Positions 31,374 to 37,500 of a stretch of DNA of 37,500 nucleotides are shown one piece after another. The stretch comes from JAKAVK01 sp964419095 (GTDB taxonomy: Archaea > Micrarchaeota > Micrarchaeia > Micrarchaeales > CABMGC01), in NCBI GenBank assembly GCA_964419095.1, contig CAYQOG010000005.1:1-37500 (forward strand), given 5' to 3'. The translations under genes and the position numbers were made by a program. The number at the start of each line of letters is the position of its first letter. Positions within the stretch are counted from its first letter, which is position 1. The notes below the pieces were generated by a model. It was not told the origin of the DNA. It saw only the letters and a list, made by a program, of their open reading frames with translations, and made no database searches.

Positions 31374-32192
31374 TCATGAGGACTTGAGCTTGGTCACGTA
31401 TGGCTGGCCGCATACGCTCTGCGGCTGGTTCCCGTCAGCGGCGCAGATCTGCGCGGTCATCAGGTTTGCAGTGGATACTATAGCCTGCGACTGCAGCGAT
31501 GACGGGTTGTTTACGTATGCTCCGACCTGCGTCCAATTGAGCCCTCCAAGTATAAGTTGCGGGTTATAGCTTGCGCCAACCTGGACGCTCTTGTTTGCTA
31601 TGTCTATGAAGGGTATAGACCCCCCGGTATCGTATGTGCCGACAAGGTTGTTTTCTGAGACGTTCGGCGTCTGGAGCGTTGGATATGTCCCGTTTACCCT
31701 GTTGTTTGACGTAGTTTCAACAGGAACGAAGACTATGTAAGGGCTTGAATAAGTGGAGTTGTAGAAAGTGAATGTGGGCGTATCAGGATAAGTGTCCGTG
31801 TGACTTGATGTCATGTACCTGAGGTTCGTGAAGTTACCGAATCTCAGCAGCGTGACCACCATCGCCCATCTCTCCGCTGCGCAGTATGGGCAGTATTCAG
31901 CGCCTATGTAGAGGAATTCGGGCTTGCCGTTGATCGTGAGGGGCGTTGCATTGAGCTTCGTATTGGTTATTGGGGCTATTACACGATTGTTTATCGCCTG
32001 AGTCACATTGACCGCGTTGCTAACGTTATTTGATATCCTCAATTGGGAAATGAGCGCGGCTGAAACAGGTTGATTGTCCTGCGGCGCTATTATGCTGGTT
32101 GTTGTTGAGCCCATATTCGAGTATAGAATCAGGCCTGCAAGCACTATTATTATCACTGTTGCTACTACCGCGTAAAGGTACTTCTTCTCCAT
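31374..32192 (-). CDS. DUF929 thioredoxin-like exported protein (DsbA-like)
   Basis: This 272-residue protein begins with a positively charged head and one hydrophobic helix (residues about 6-25), so it is anchored outside the membrane. The domain has Gly-Ala-Glu-Tyr-Cys-Pro-Tyr-Cys-Ala-Ala-Glu-Arg-Trp near residue 100, a thioredoxin-like CxxC. Two more cysteines lie near the C-terminus. DUF929 proteins are found mainly in archaea. With VKOR next to it, the pair should form a disulfide-forming system: DUF929 oxidises substrates and VKOR re-oxidises DUF929. Confidence 0.88.
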   Translation of the reverse strand: MEKKYLYAVVATVIIIVLAGLILYSNMGSTTTSIIAPQDNQPVSAALISQLRISNNVSNAVNVTQAINNRVIAPITNTKLNATPLTINGKPEFLYIGAEYCPYCAAERWAMVVTLLRFGNFTNLRYMTSSHTDTYPDTPTFTFYNSTYSSPYIVFVPVETTSNNRVNGTYPTLQTPNVSENNLVGTYDTGGSIPFIDIANKSVQVGASYNPQLILGGLNWTQVGAYVNNPSSLQSQAIVSTANLMTAQICAADGNQPQSVCGQPYVTKLKSS

Positions 32193-32258
32193 TAGGAATC
32201 CTCCGAGGAAGAGTGGTGCCTTAATTTATATAAAGCTACCTAGAAACCGAGGTTCCGG

Positions 32259-32513
32259 TCAGATTTGAATGGTTTCTTCCCCGCGCAGAGCCTCAAGCAT
32301 CGTCACTGCTGCTATCCTCATCGCGGCACCCCTGGCCGACTTTGCTCCGGATGTTCCCTTGAACATGTGCGCGTACGAATTGAGAGTTTCCATGATCTCC
32401 TGGCGCTCCTTTGGATACGCCATTGCCCGCCTCTCGAGGTTCTGTATCGAGCCCCCCATCCTTTTGATGGAGGAGGTACCCCGCTCAGCTATAGCCATTT
32501 GATTTCCCATCAT
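32259..32513 (-). CDS. Small hypothetical protein, 84 residues
   Basis: I do not recognise this protein. It is soluble, rich in Ala, Met, Arg and Glu, and looks mostly helical, with a Met-Gly-Gly-Ser turn and a central Ala-Tyr-Pro-Lys-Glu-Arg. There are no cysteines or membrane segments. The ATG at 32513 is supported by AGGGGTG upstream and a TATA-like CTTTAAATATC (minus strand) about 37 nt away. The second codon is also ATG. It lies between the helicase and the thiol genes and is probably its own unit. Confidence 0.65.
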   Translation of the reverse strand: MMGNQMAIAERGTSSIKRMGGSIQNLERRAMAYPKERQEIMETLNSYAHMFKGTSGAKSARGAAMRIAAVTMLEALRGEETIQI

Positions 32514-32589
32514 GCTTACACCCCTAATAGGTTATTCTTTTTTCTGATATTTAAAGCTTTAGTGGAAGCATTCTTTCCGTTAAAACGAG

Positions 32590-34158
32590 CTACATGCTTA
32601 GTGTTCCCTGGTTGCTGCGGCCGGAGAATCTTTCGCCCGTCAGCCTCCTGTTTATCTCGCTTATGGTATTGAACATCTTGAGTTCCCTCTGCCTCGATAT
32701 ATGCAGGTATATCTGATCCTTCGTTCCGTTTGCCACGAGCATGTAGATGTCACCTGATGCGAACCTGGCAGTTCTTCCCCTCCTCTGTATGTTGCGTATC
32801 TCATTGGGTATCGATTCGTAGAAAAGGACTATGTCCACTCCTGGTATGTCCATTCCTTCCTCCCCTATAGAGCTTGCGACCAGGACAGTGAATTTTCCGT
32901 CGCGGAATTCCTGTATGGTCTGCTTCTGCTGCTCCTGCGTGTTTCCTTCGGACTTTCCCACGAACTGCTTTGCCCTGAAGTCGTTGTTGTTGAGATACTC
33001 GACTAGCATCTTTATCGTGGAGCGGTATTGCGCGAAGAGCATTACCTTTTTGCTCCTGAAGTCCTTGAGTATATCAAGGACTGTGAGGACTTTCGGGTGC
33101 TCCTCGCCATTCTTCAGAGCCTCCTTTGCCATGTTCCTTGCGACAAGGAGGTTTCCGCTCTTTAGAAGAGATTGCAGTGTCCTGCTCTTCTCTTCCTTCT
33201 CATAGAGCGATTCGATGTATCTTGAGAAGGGGTAGATGCCCTCTACCATAAGCAGGTCATATGCATGCGTCAGGTTCAGCAGCTTTGAGTAGCTGAACAT
33301 CGCAGCGTATTTGTAATTGTTAGTTGTCATTCTGCCGATCTGGTTGCCTAGCTCGATGAGCCTTCCTTTCGGTATGTTATCGAAGCCGTTGAAGCGGAAT
33401 AACCCGAGTTTATGCAGACCGTTGAGCGCCTCGTTTATCTCCGGTTTGAGGATTTCCGCGATCTGCTTGATCCTGGGGCTCAAGTCTACGTTGACTATGT
33501 GGATGTTCTTGGGCATGACATACTTTGCGACGTCGCTGTCAGTGGATATCCTCACTTCGATGTGCTTTATTCCGAGGGTCTTCACTATCGCGTTTATCTT
33601 CTCCCTCTTCCCTCCAGGGGAAGCGGTAAGCCCGACCATGGTTACATCGCGAACGGCGCACTCGTTTGCTATGTATGTGTATGCATACTTTCCAACGGCC
33701 CTATGGCACTCGTCAAACACTACCGAACCAAATTCGTCAAGGGCGAGCAGCTCGCTCTTCATGTCGTTCGCTACTGTCTGTGGCGTTGCAACTATGACTT
33801 TTGCTGCTGCTTCTGCGTCTTTTCGCTTGGACTTGCCTATCGCCCCCGTTAGCAGGAGTATCTGAGCTCCCTTGACATTGAGCATTTTTGACAAGGAAAC
33901 GTAATGCTGTTCCGCAAGCGGCTTTGTCGGGGCGAGGAATATGGCTTTCTTGCCTTCTGCAAGGGCAGACGCCATCACGCCTACGCCTATCACGGTCTTT
34001 CCCAGACCGGTGGGTATCACCACAAGTGTGTTGCCGTTCCTTGCTATTGAACTTATTATGTTGAACTGGTACTCGCGGAACTCCAGGCTTTCCAGATTCA
34101 TGAACTTGGAGGATTCGCCAAGACCGTGCCACCTCTCATCAATAGCCATAAATACCAT
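32590..34158 (-). CDS. hef: Hef/FANCM-like DEAH superfamily 2 helicase (no nuclease domain)
   Basis: This 522-residue helicase has motif I Thr-Gly-Leu-Gly-Lys-Thr, motif II Asp-Glu-Cys-His, motif III Leu-Thr-Ala-Ser-Pro and motif VI Gln-Arg-Arg-Gly-Arg-Thr-Ala-Arg. About 120 residues between the two RecA lobes match the helical insert of Hef and FANCM. Hef acts on forked and branched DNA. Many archaeal Hef proteins carry an ERCC4-type nuclease and HhH region after the helicase; this one ends about 25 residues after motif VI. The start is ATG 34158, consistent with a leaderless mRNA from the shared TATA box at 34178; ATG 34149 is an alternative. Confidence 0.88.
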   Translation of the reverse strand: MVFMAIDERWHGLGESSKFMNLESLEFREYQFNIISSIARNGNTLVVIPTGLGKTVIGVGVMASALAEGKKAIFLAPTKPLAEQHYVSLSKMLNVKGAQILLLTGAIGKSKRKDAEAAAKVIVATPQTVANDMKSELLALDEFGSVVFDECHRAVGKYAYTYIANECAVRDVTMVGLTASPGGKREKINAIVKTLGIKHIEVRISTDSDVAKYVMPKNIHIVNVDLSPRIKQIAEILKPEINEALNGLHKLGLFRFNGFDNIPKGRLIELGNQIGRMTTNNYKYAAMFSYSKLLNLTHAYDLLMVEGIYPFSRYIESLYEKEEKSRTLQSLLKSGNLLVARNMAKEALKNGEEHPKVLTVLDILKDFRSKKVMLFAQYRSTIKMLVEYLNNNDFRAKQFVGKSEGNTQEQQKQTIQEFRDGKFTVLVASSIGEEGMDIPGVDIVLFYESIPNEIRNIQRRGRTARFASGDIYMLVANGTKDQIYLHISRQRELKMFNTISEINRRLTGERFSGRSNQGTLSM

Positions 34159-34177
34159 TAAGGATATTCTCTTAACA

Positions 34178-34187
34178 ATTATAAATA
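34178..34187. promoter_or_regulatory. Shared TATA box between hef and tRNA-Phe
   Basis: ATTATAAATA reads as a TATA box on both strands. Its centre lies about 25 bp from the hef ATG (leftward) and about 30 bp from the first base of tRNA-Phe (rightward). No other TATA-like sequence is evident in the 54-nt gap. Confidence 0.5.
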
Positions 34188-34212
34188 AGCTTAGAGTTAA
34201 TTATGCTACTCT

Positions 34213-34286
34213 GCCGCAGTAGCTTAACCCGGGAAAGCGTCCCGCTGAAGACGGGAAGACTGTCGGTTCAAATCCGACCTGCGGCA
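34213..34286 (+). tRNA. tRNA-Phe (GAA)
   Basis: The 74-nt sequence folds as a cloverleaf. The acceptor stem is GCCGCAG with CTGCGGC; the D stem is GCTT with AAGC. The anticodon stem is TCCCG with CGGGA around the loop CTGAAGA, whose anticodon is GAA. The T stem is GTCGG with CCGAC around TTCAAAT, and the discriminator base is A. CCA is not encoded (ATTCT follows), and no intron is present. Confidence 0.95.
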
Positions 34287-34338
34287 TTCTAACCAAAAGT
34301 TTTATATATCAGTTATACACCAATTATATAGTGATTAT

Positions 34339-34575
34339 ATGTATACAACCATACAGTTGGAAAAGGACACACGGGAGAGACTCAACAAGCTGAGAATTTA
34401 TAAGAGAGCTACTTATGATGAGATAATAAATGCCTTAATAGACCTTATACCTGAAGGTGATGATGAAGGAAAGTATACTTTGGAGTTCAGAGCCTCTCTT
34501 CTGCGTGGGCTGCTTGATATAAGGCATGGGAGAACATTCCGTTCTGATGATGTACGTGCAAAATTAGGGTTGTAA
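34339..34575 (+). CDS. Antitoxin-like protein of a RelBE-type pair
   Basis: This 78-residue protein precedes a RelE-like toxin. The N-terminal 40 residues (Thr-Ile-Gln-Leu-Glu-Lys-Asp-Thr-Arg-Glu-Arg-Leu) resemble a ribbon-helix-helix DNA-binding unit, and the acidic middle plus basic C-terminus could wrap the toxin. A TATA-like TTTATATAT at 34301-34309 lies upstream, within 25 nt of the tRNA-Phe 3' end. The stop is 1 nt before the toxin start. Confidence 0.75.
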   Translation: MYTTIQLEKDTRERLNKLRIYKRATYDEIINALIDLIPEGDDEGKYTLEFRASLLRGLLDIRHGRTFRSDDVRAKLGL

Positions 34576-34576
34576 T

Positions 34577-34834
34577 GTGGCTTACAGCCTTGAATATTCG
34601 GCAGAGGCCATGATGCAGTTAGAGAAGTTGGACAAGTCAATGGTGAAAAGGATCCTGCATAAGATTGATGCTTCACTAAACAATCCACATACCTTTTTCA
34701 AGCAGTTAACTGGTCGCCCGGAACACAAATTGAGGGTTGGGAATTATCGGGTAATTGCAGATATAGATGAACAATCAAAGAAAGTGTTGATTAGAACTGT
34801 AGGGCATAGAAAAAACATATACGAAAAAATTTAG
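34577..34834 (+). CDS. relE: RelE/ParE-family toxin
   Basis: This 85-residue protein has the RelE size and layout: an N-terminal strand Tyr-Ser-Leu-Glu-Tyr-Ser, two helices rich in Lys and Leu, then Lys-Leu-Arg-Val-Gly-Asn-Tyr-Arg-Val-Ile-Ala-Asp-Ile and a late Arg-Thr-Val-Gly-His-Arg. These match the conserved Arg and aromatic region of archaeal RelE, which cuts mRNA on the ribosome. The start is GTG. The antitoxin gene lies 1 nt upstream. Confidence 0.87.
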   Translation: MAYSLEYSAEAMMQLEKLDKSMVKRILHKIDASLNNPHTFFKQLTGRPEHKLRVGNYRVIADIDEQSKKVLIRTVGHRKNIYEKI

Positions 34835-34893
34835 CTATAGTGCAGATCCAGACTTATGGTGCTCTTTTCTACTATATAAAAATTTCTCCAATC

Positions 34894-35061
34894 TCAGAGA
34901 TTGACACGCTGGCACTCTATAGCGCAGTTTGGGCGGTTCCATATCATGTCCCCGCTGGCAATGCCGTCGCTGTGGCAGTGGTACTGGGCGTATCCTTCGC
35001 AGTAGAGCGCAGGCCCTCCTGTTAGCTTCTTGCCGCAAGCGGCGCATTTATAGTCAACCAT
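34894..35061 (-). CDS. Small zinc-ribbon protein, 55 residues
   Basis: This short gene encodes 55 residues starting Met-Val-Asp-Tyr-Lys-Cys-Ala-Ala-Cys-Gly. Cysteines at 6 and 9 form one zinc knuckle, followed by Cys21, a His-Cys-His at 28-30, and Cys46 and Cys50. The pattern suggests one or two structural zinc sites. The neighbouring frames on this stretch are not Cys-patterned, which supports this one. The gene lies convergent to the relE-like toxin and divergent from ribK. The function is unknown; zinc-ribbon proteins of this size can bind nucleic acid or act as small adaptors. Confidence 0.7.
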   Translation of the reverse strand: MVDYKCAACGKKLTGGPALYCEGYAQYHCHSDGIASGDMIWNRPNCAIECQRVNL

Positions 35062-35147
35062 GCTCTCATGCCTATCTGGATAGAAAAATAATATTATATG
35101 ACCAAATGCGTCGGTTAATATGAATCTTTGGTGCGATTAATTGCATC

Positions 35148-35543
35148 ATGAGGAAACTTGTCATTTCAGGAAGGTTCAGGAAAGGACTTGGCAAAGGAAG
35201 GTACTTCCTGCGCCAGAAGGGATACAAAGACCAGTTCGTCATGAAACTTGGGATAAACCCTTACCATGGCACATTGAACGTGAATGTTTCTGGGGCGAGC
35301 GCAAGGAAACTTGCTGCTGTGAGGAGAAATAAGGGGATCCTTGTTAGGGGATTCATAAAGGACGGAAGGAGCTTTGGGGAGGTGATGTGCTACAAGGCAG
35401 AGATGTGCGGGGTCAGGTGCGCATTAGTGGTTCCTAAACGCTCTAAGCACAAGAATGTAGCTGAAATAATATCATCTAAGAAGCTGACAAAGGCGCTTGG
35501 CATCAGGCAGGGGGATCTTGTATCGGTAACGTTATGGGCTTAG
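35148..35543 (+). CDS. ribK: CTP-dependent riboflavin kinase (DUF120)
   Basis: This 131-residue enzyme converts riboflavin to FMN, using CTP in place of ATP in the archaeal family. It has Gly-Arg-Phe-Arg-Lys-Gly-Leu-Gly-Lys-Gly near the N-terminus, then Asn-Pro-Tyr-His-Gly-Thr-Leu-Asn-Val-Asn, the metal and nucleotide motif of the family. The length fits the stand-alone form without a helix-turn-helix domain. The 3' end overlaps ribH on the other strand by 12 nt. The clustering of three riboflavin genes supports the assignment. Confidence 0.92.
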   Translation: MRKLVISGRFRKGLGKGRYFLRQKGYKDQFVMKLGINPYHGTLNVNVSGASARKLAAVRRNKGILVRGFIKDGRSFGEVMCYKAEMCGVRCALVVPKRSKHKNVAEIISSKKLTKALGIRQGDLVSVTLWA

Positions 35544-35942
35544 CTGCTCGTATACCCTGAGCACGGCCTCTACGCTCTGCCTTGAGTACGCCACTATCCT
35601 CTTCTTTGCCTGCTCTGCGGTCACTCCAGGGCCGATTATACCTAGTCCTATCGGTTTCCTGTGCTTGAGCGAAAGCTCTATTATAGCGCGCGCCAACTGG
35701 TTCGCTATCAATTCATCGTGATTTGTCTCTCCCTTGATTATCGCGCCTAGCGTTGCTACGCCGTCGACGTCCCTCCTCTCCAGCATCTTCTGTATGACTA
35801 TGGGCATGTCGAACGCTCCTGGCACAGTGGCCTCTGCCACCACCCTGACCCCCAGCCTCTTTGCATGGCTCCTGGCCTCCTTGAGCATCTTGTCGGTTAT
35901 CGCTTCGTTGAACTTTGACCTTACTATAGCTATGGATATCAT
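35532..35942 (-). CDS. ribH: 6,7-dimethyl-8-ribityllumazine synthase
   Basis: This 136-residue enzyme joins 5-amino-6-ribitylaminouracil and dihydroxybutanone phosphate to form lumazine. It has the first strand Ile-Val-Arg-Ser-Lys-Phe-Asn, then Val-Pro-Gly-Ala-Phe-Asp-Met-Pro, Leu-Gly-Ala-Ile-Ile-Lys-Gly-Glu-Thr-Asn-His-Asp with the catalytic His, and Pro-Ile-Gly-Leu-Gly-Ile-Ile-Gly-Pro-Gly near the C-terminus. It follows ribC with a 4-nt overlap. Confidence 0.93.
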   Translation of the reverse strand: MISIAIVRSKFNEAITDKMLKEARSHAKRLGVRVVAEATVPGAFDMPIVIQKMLERRDVDGVATLGAIIKGETNHDELIANQLARAIIELSLKHRKPIGLGIIGPGVTAEQAKKRIVAYSRQSVEAVLRVYEQLSP

Positions 35943-36415
35943 TTCCCCACCTTAAGTGGACCTGCGTCGTCCTTGCCCTGCCGCCTTCCTGTGCCTGCCC
36001 TCTGCTGCATCGTCTTCTGGTTGAAGAGCAGCCAGAGCGCGTTCTGCGCATGCTTCCTTGCCCTGTCCTCGCATATCCCTGCCAGCTCCTTCTCGGTTTT
36101 CGCTTCCTTCATGTGCACGAATACCTCGAGAATGTGCCTGCCCTCTGCTATCTGCACTGCCTGCATGCCCAGCGACGCCTCATGCGCGCATTGCAGGTCT
36201 ATCGGGGCCCTGCCGACCATTCCGCAGGCTATGACTATGTCGCAGCCCTTGCTGAACAGCTTTTTGCACGCAACAGGGAGATCCTTTATGCCTGGCACCG
36301 TGTACCTTTCGATCCTGACCTTCGGCTTGCTCGCCTTGAGCACCTTCAGGACTGCAGGCGCGTAATCGAATCTGGAGAATGTGGTATCTGCAAAGCCTAC
36401 CTTCATTTCAGCCAC
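35939..36415 (-). CDS. ribC: Archaeal riboflavin synthase
   Basis: This 158-residue protein is the archaeal type of riboflavin synthase, related to lumazine synthase and unrelated to bacterial RibE. It makes riboflavin from two lumazine molecules. Family features are Val-Gly-Phe-Ala-Asp-Thr-Thr-Phe-Ser-Arg-Phe-Asp at the N-terminus, Val-Pro-Gly-Ile-Lys-Asp-Leu-Pro-Val-Ala, and Gly-Met-Val-Gly-Arg-Ala-Pro-Ile-Asp. ATGA overlap with ribH indicates coupled translation. Confidence 0.93.
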   Translation of the reverse strand: MAEMKVGFADTTFSRFDYAPAVLKVLKASKPKVRIERYTVPGIKDLPVACKKLFSKGCDIVIACGMVGRAPIDLQCAHEASLGMQAVQIAEGRHILEVFVHMKEAKTEKELAGICEDRARKHAQNALWLLFNQKTMQQRAGTGRRQGKDDAGPLKVGK

Positions 36416-36484
36416 TATCGTTTATAGAATTATAACTGTTAATTGTCCTTCTCGGTTTATAACGTTTTCTGAGCAGGTTATGGG

Positions 36485-37222
36485 TTATGGCCCTGAGACT
36501 CCCCTACTCGCGCGACGTGCGGCAGATTGCGGCTCTATGCCGATGTGAGGCAGTATTGCGGAAAGGTCCTTCTCCTTTATCGCCACATTGGCTTTTTCCA
36601 GGACCTTCTGCTTCTGGCAGTTGAACGCTATCGCAAGCCCGACCCTCTGGAATACAGTGGTATCGTTTATGTCATCGCCCACGTAGATGCATTCCTTGAG
36701 TGTGGCCTGGTTGATCTGGGCTATGTACTTCACGAACTTGAGCTTGTCCTTGTAGTCCGTGGCTAGCAGTTTCCAATCCCTGAGCATGCCCTTGTCGTCG
36801 AAATCGAGGTCGCAGTGCGCAAGCACGTAGTCTATCCCGAGCTTCTTCTGCGCCTTCTGAGCTATAGCGCCGAAACTGCCGCTTACTATGCCTGTGACTA
36901 TCTTCTTGCTGCGCAGCTCCTTGAATGTCTCCTCTGCCCCGGGCATGAAGACGCGGGAGTCGATGACCTTGTTGAAGCCCTTCTCGGTCAGGCCGGCGGC
37001 CTTGAGCACGCATAGCGCCGCCTCGCTCCAGTCGAGATAGGATTTGAAGCCCCTCTTTACGTATATGTCCCTGAGCCTCTCATGAAGGTCGTATATGCCG
37101 AGCTCGTCGAATACGGAGTCCCATGAGCTCGATGCGACTATGTCGTCTCGGCTGCTTATGGTGGGCTTCTCGAATATGACTCCGTCCATGTCAAAAATAG
37201 CTACCTTGTAAGGACTTGGCAT
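36485..37222 (-). CDS. HAD-superfamily phosphatase (SerB-like), linked to riboflavin genes
   Basis: This 245-residue HAD hydrolase has motif I Phe-Asp-Met-Asp-Gly-Val near residues 10-15. Motif II is Gly-Ile-Val-Ser-Gly-Ser, and motif IV is Val-Gly-Asp-Asp-Ile-Asn-Asp. A helical cap between motifs I and II fits the phosphoserine phosphatase-like subgroup. It lies 69 nt upstream of ribC-ribH on the same strand. Riboflavin synthesis requires a phosphatase for the ribitylaminouracil phosphate intermediate, which other organisms supply with HAD enzymes, so this gene is a candidate. Phosphoserine phosphatase is the main alternative. The last 15 residues are Arg/Ala/Ser-rich. Confidence 0.83.
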   Translation of the reverse strand: MPSPYKVAIFDMDGVIFEKPTISSRDDIVASSSWDSVFDELGIYDLHERLRDIYVKRGFKSYLDWSEAALCVLKAAGLTEKGFNKVIDSRVFMPGAEETFKELRSKKIVTGIVSGSFGAIAQKAQKKLGIDYVLAHCDLDFDDKGMLRDWKLLATDYKDKLKFVKYIAQINQATLKECIYVGDDINDTTVFQRVGLAIAFNCQKQKVLEKANVAIKEKDLSAILPHIGIEPQSAARRASRGVSGP

Positions 37223-37244
37223 GGCTTTTAATGGTGCGTTTCAC

Positions 37245-37254
37245 TTTATAATGT
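37245..37254. promoter_or_regulatory. Shared TATA box between the HAD gene and the small membrane gene
   Basis: CTTTATAATG reads TATA-like on both strands. Leftward it sits about 27 bp from the HAD ATG at 37222, as for a leaderless mRNA. Rightward it places a start near 37275, just at the GGAGGT ribosome-binding site of the 34-residue membrane protein. Confidence 0.5.
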
Positions 37255-37287
37255 TTTGCAGCAAAGCACTAATTGGAGGTTATTTGC

Positions 37288-37392
37288 ATGCCGCTAGACC
37301 AGCTGCTCGAGATGTGGATTGCCGTTGCGGCCATAGTCGTTGTCATAGCCGTGGGCCTGGGAATGCGGAACAGAGGCAACAGGACCTTCTAA
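37288..37392 (+). CDS. Small single-span membrane protein, 34 residues
   Basis: This very short gene has a full GGAGGT ribosome-binding site at 37275-37280, 7 nt before the ATG. The product has a short acidic head (Met-Pro-Leu-Asp-Gln-Leu-Leu-Glu), one hydrophobic helix of about 18 residues rich in Val, Ile and Ala, and a basic tail (Arg-Asn-Arg-Gly-Asn-Arg). The charge pattern predicts the tail in the cytoplasm. The function is unknown. The strong ribosome-binding site and TATA box argue that it is real. Confidence 0.65.
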   Translation: MPLDQLLEMWIAVAAIVVVIAVGLGMRNRGNRTF

Positions 37393-37439
37393 TCCAATTC
37401 ATTAAAATACTTAAGGTGCCAATGTTTCTTGCTAACTTT

Positions 37440-37500
37440 GCGAGTGTAGTCTAGCCTGGTAGGACTTTGCCTTGCCAAGGCAAGAACCCGGGTCCAAATC
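37440..37500 (+). tRNA. tRNA-Gly (GCC), cut off by the window end
   Basis: The 5' 61 nt of a tRNA are present. The acceptor 5' strand is GCGAGTG, the D stem GTCT with GGAC, and the anticodon stem TTGCC with GGCAA around loop TTGCCAA, giving anticodon GCC. The T stem starts CCGGG and its loop begins before the window ends. A TATA-like ATTAAAATAC lies about 33 nt upstream. Confidence 0.9.

Noticed and set aside
34835..35047. 70-codon minus-strand frame rich in Arg and His
   Set aside because: It overlaps the zinc-ribbon gene in another frame; the Cys pattern in the 34894-35061 frame is far more protein-like.
34213..35061. Integrated element at tRNA-Phe
   Set aside because: A toxin-antitoxin pair follows the tRNA closely, but no copy of the tRNA 3' end and no integrase gene was seen downstream.

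Overview
The window looks archaeal, and probably comes from a small-genome lineage such as Micrarchaeota or another DPANN-like group. This placement is an inference from gene content; no search was run. The evidence is an archaeal-type riboflavin synthase beside lumazine synthase, a CTP-dependent riboflavin kinase (DUF120), a Hef-type helicase, a DUF929 thiol-disulfide protein with VKOR, tRNA genes without encoded CCA, TATA-like boxes about 25 bp before many starts (several consistent with leaderless mRNAs), and tightly packed genes that often overlap by 4 nt.

Positions 1-20,900 form a large surface-glycan locus. A leftward block (87-9945) encodes a GT2 and a GT4 glycosyltransferase, an FkbM methyltransferase, a radical SAM enzyme, a nucleotidyltransferase, a class I methyltransferase, an HldD-like epimerase, a Gfo/Idh/MocA oxidoreductase and a 746-residue fusion of a nucleotide-sugar-dehydrogenase-like domain with an SDR domain. 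From a divergent promoter region near 10.1 kb a rightward operon runs transaldolase, two HddA-like GHMP kinases, and a GmhA-type sedoheptulose-7-phosphate isomerase. An epimerase, a second FkbM methyltransferase and a Wzx-like flippase follow. A second HldD-like epimerase, a small HAD phosphatase, a hydroxyacid dehydrogenase and an aldehyde dehydrogenase close the region. Together these nearly complete a nucleotide-activated heptose pathway (sedoheptulose-7-P, heptose-7-P, heptose-1,7-bisP, heptose-1-P, NDP-heptose, epimerised, oxidised or methylated sugar), with transferases and a flippase to use the product. This is the most notable content of the window.

Positions 20,900-27,700 are mixed accessory genes: a small unknown protein, a spermidine-synthase-like enzyme, a VapBC toxin-antitoxin pair with a palindromic operator, a DUF1801 protein, a TauE/SafE transporter with DUF1634, a UppP-like polyprenyl-diphosphate phosphatase, a STAND-like archaeal ATPase with a double-palindrome promoter, and a parvulin isomerase.

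Positions 27,700-37,500 hold two ABC-2 transporters arranged tail to tail, a VKOR/DUF929 oxidative-folding pair, a Hef-like helicase, tRNA-Phe, a RelBE-like toxin-antitoxin pair, a short zinc-ribbon gene, three riboflavin genes with an adjacent HAD phosphatase, a 34-residue membrane protein, and a tRNA-Gly that runs off the right end. Two intergenic regions (34.18 kb and 37.25 kb) have one near-symmetric TATA box placed correctly for both divergent genes.
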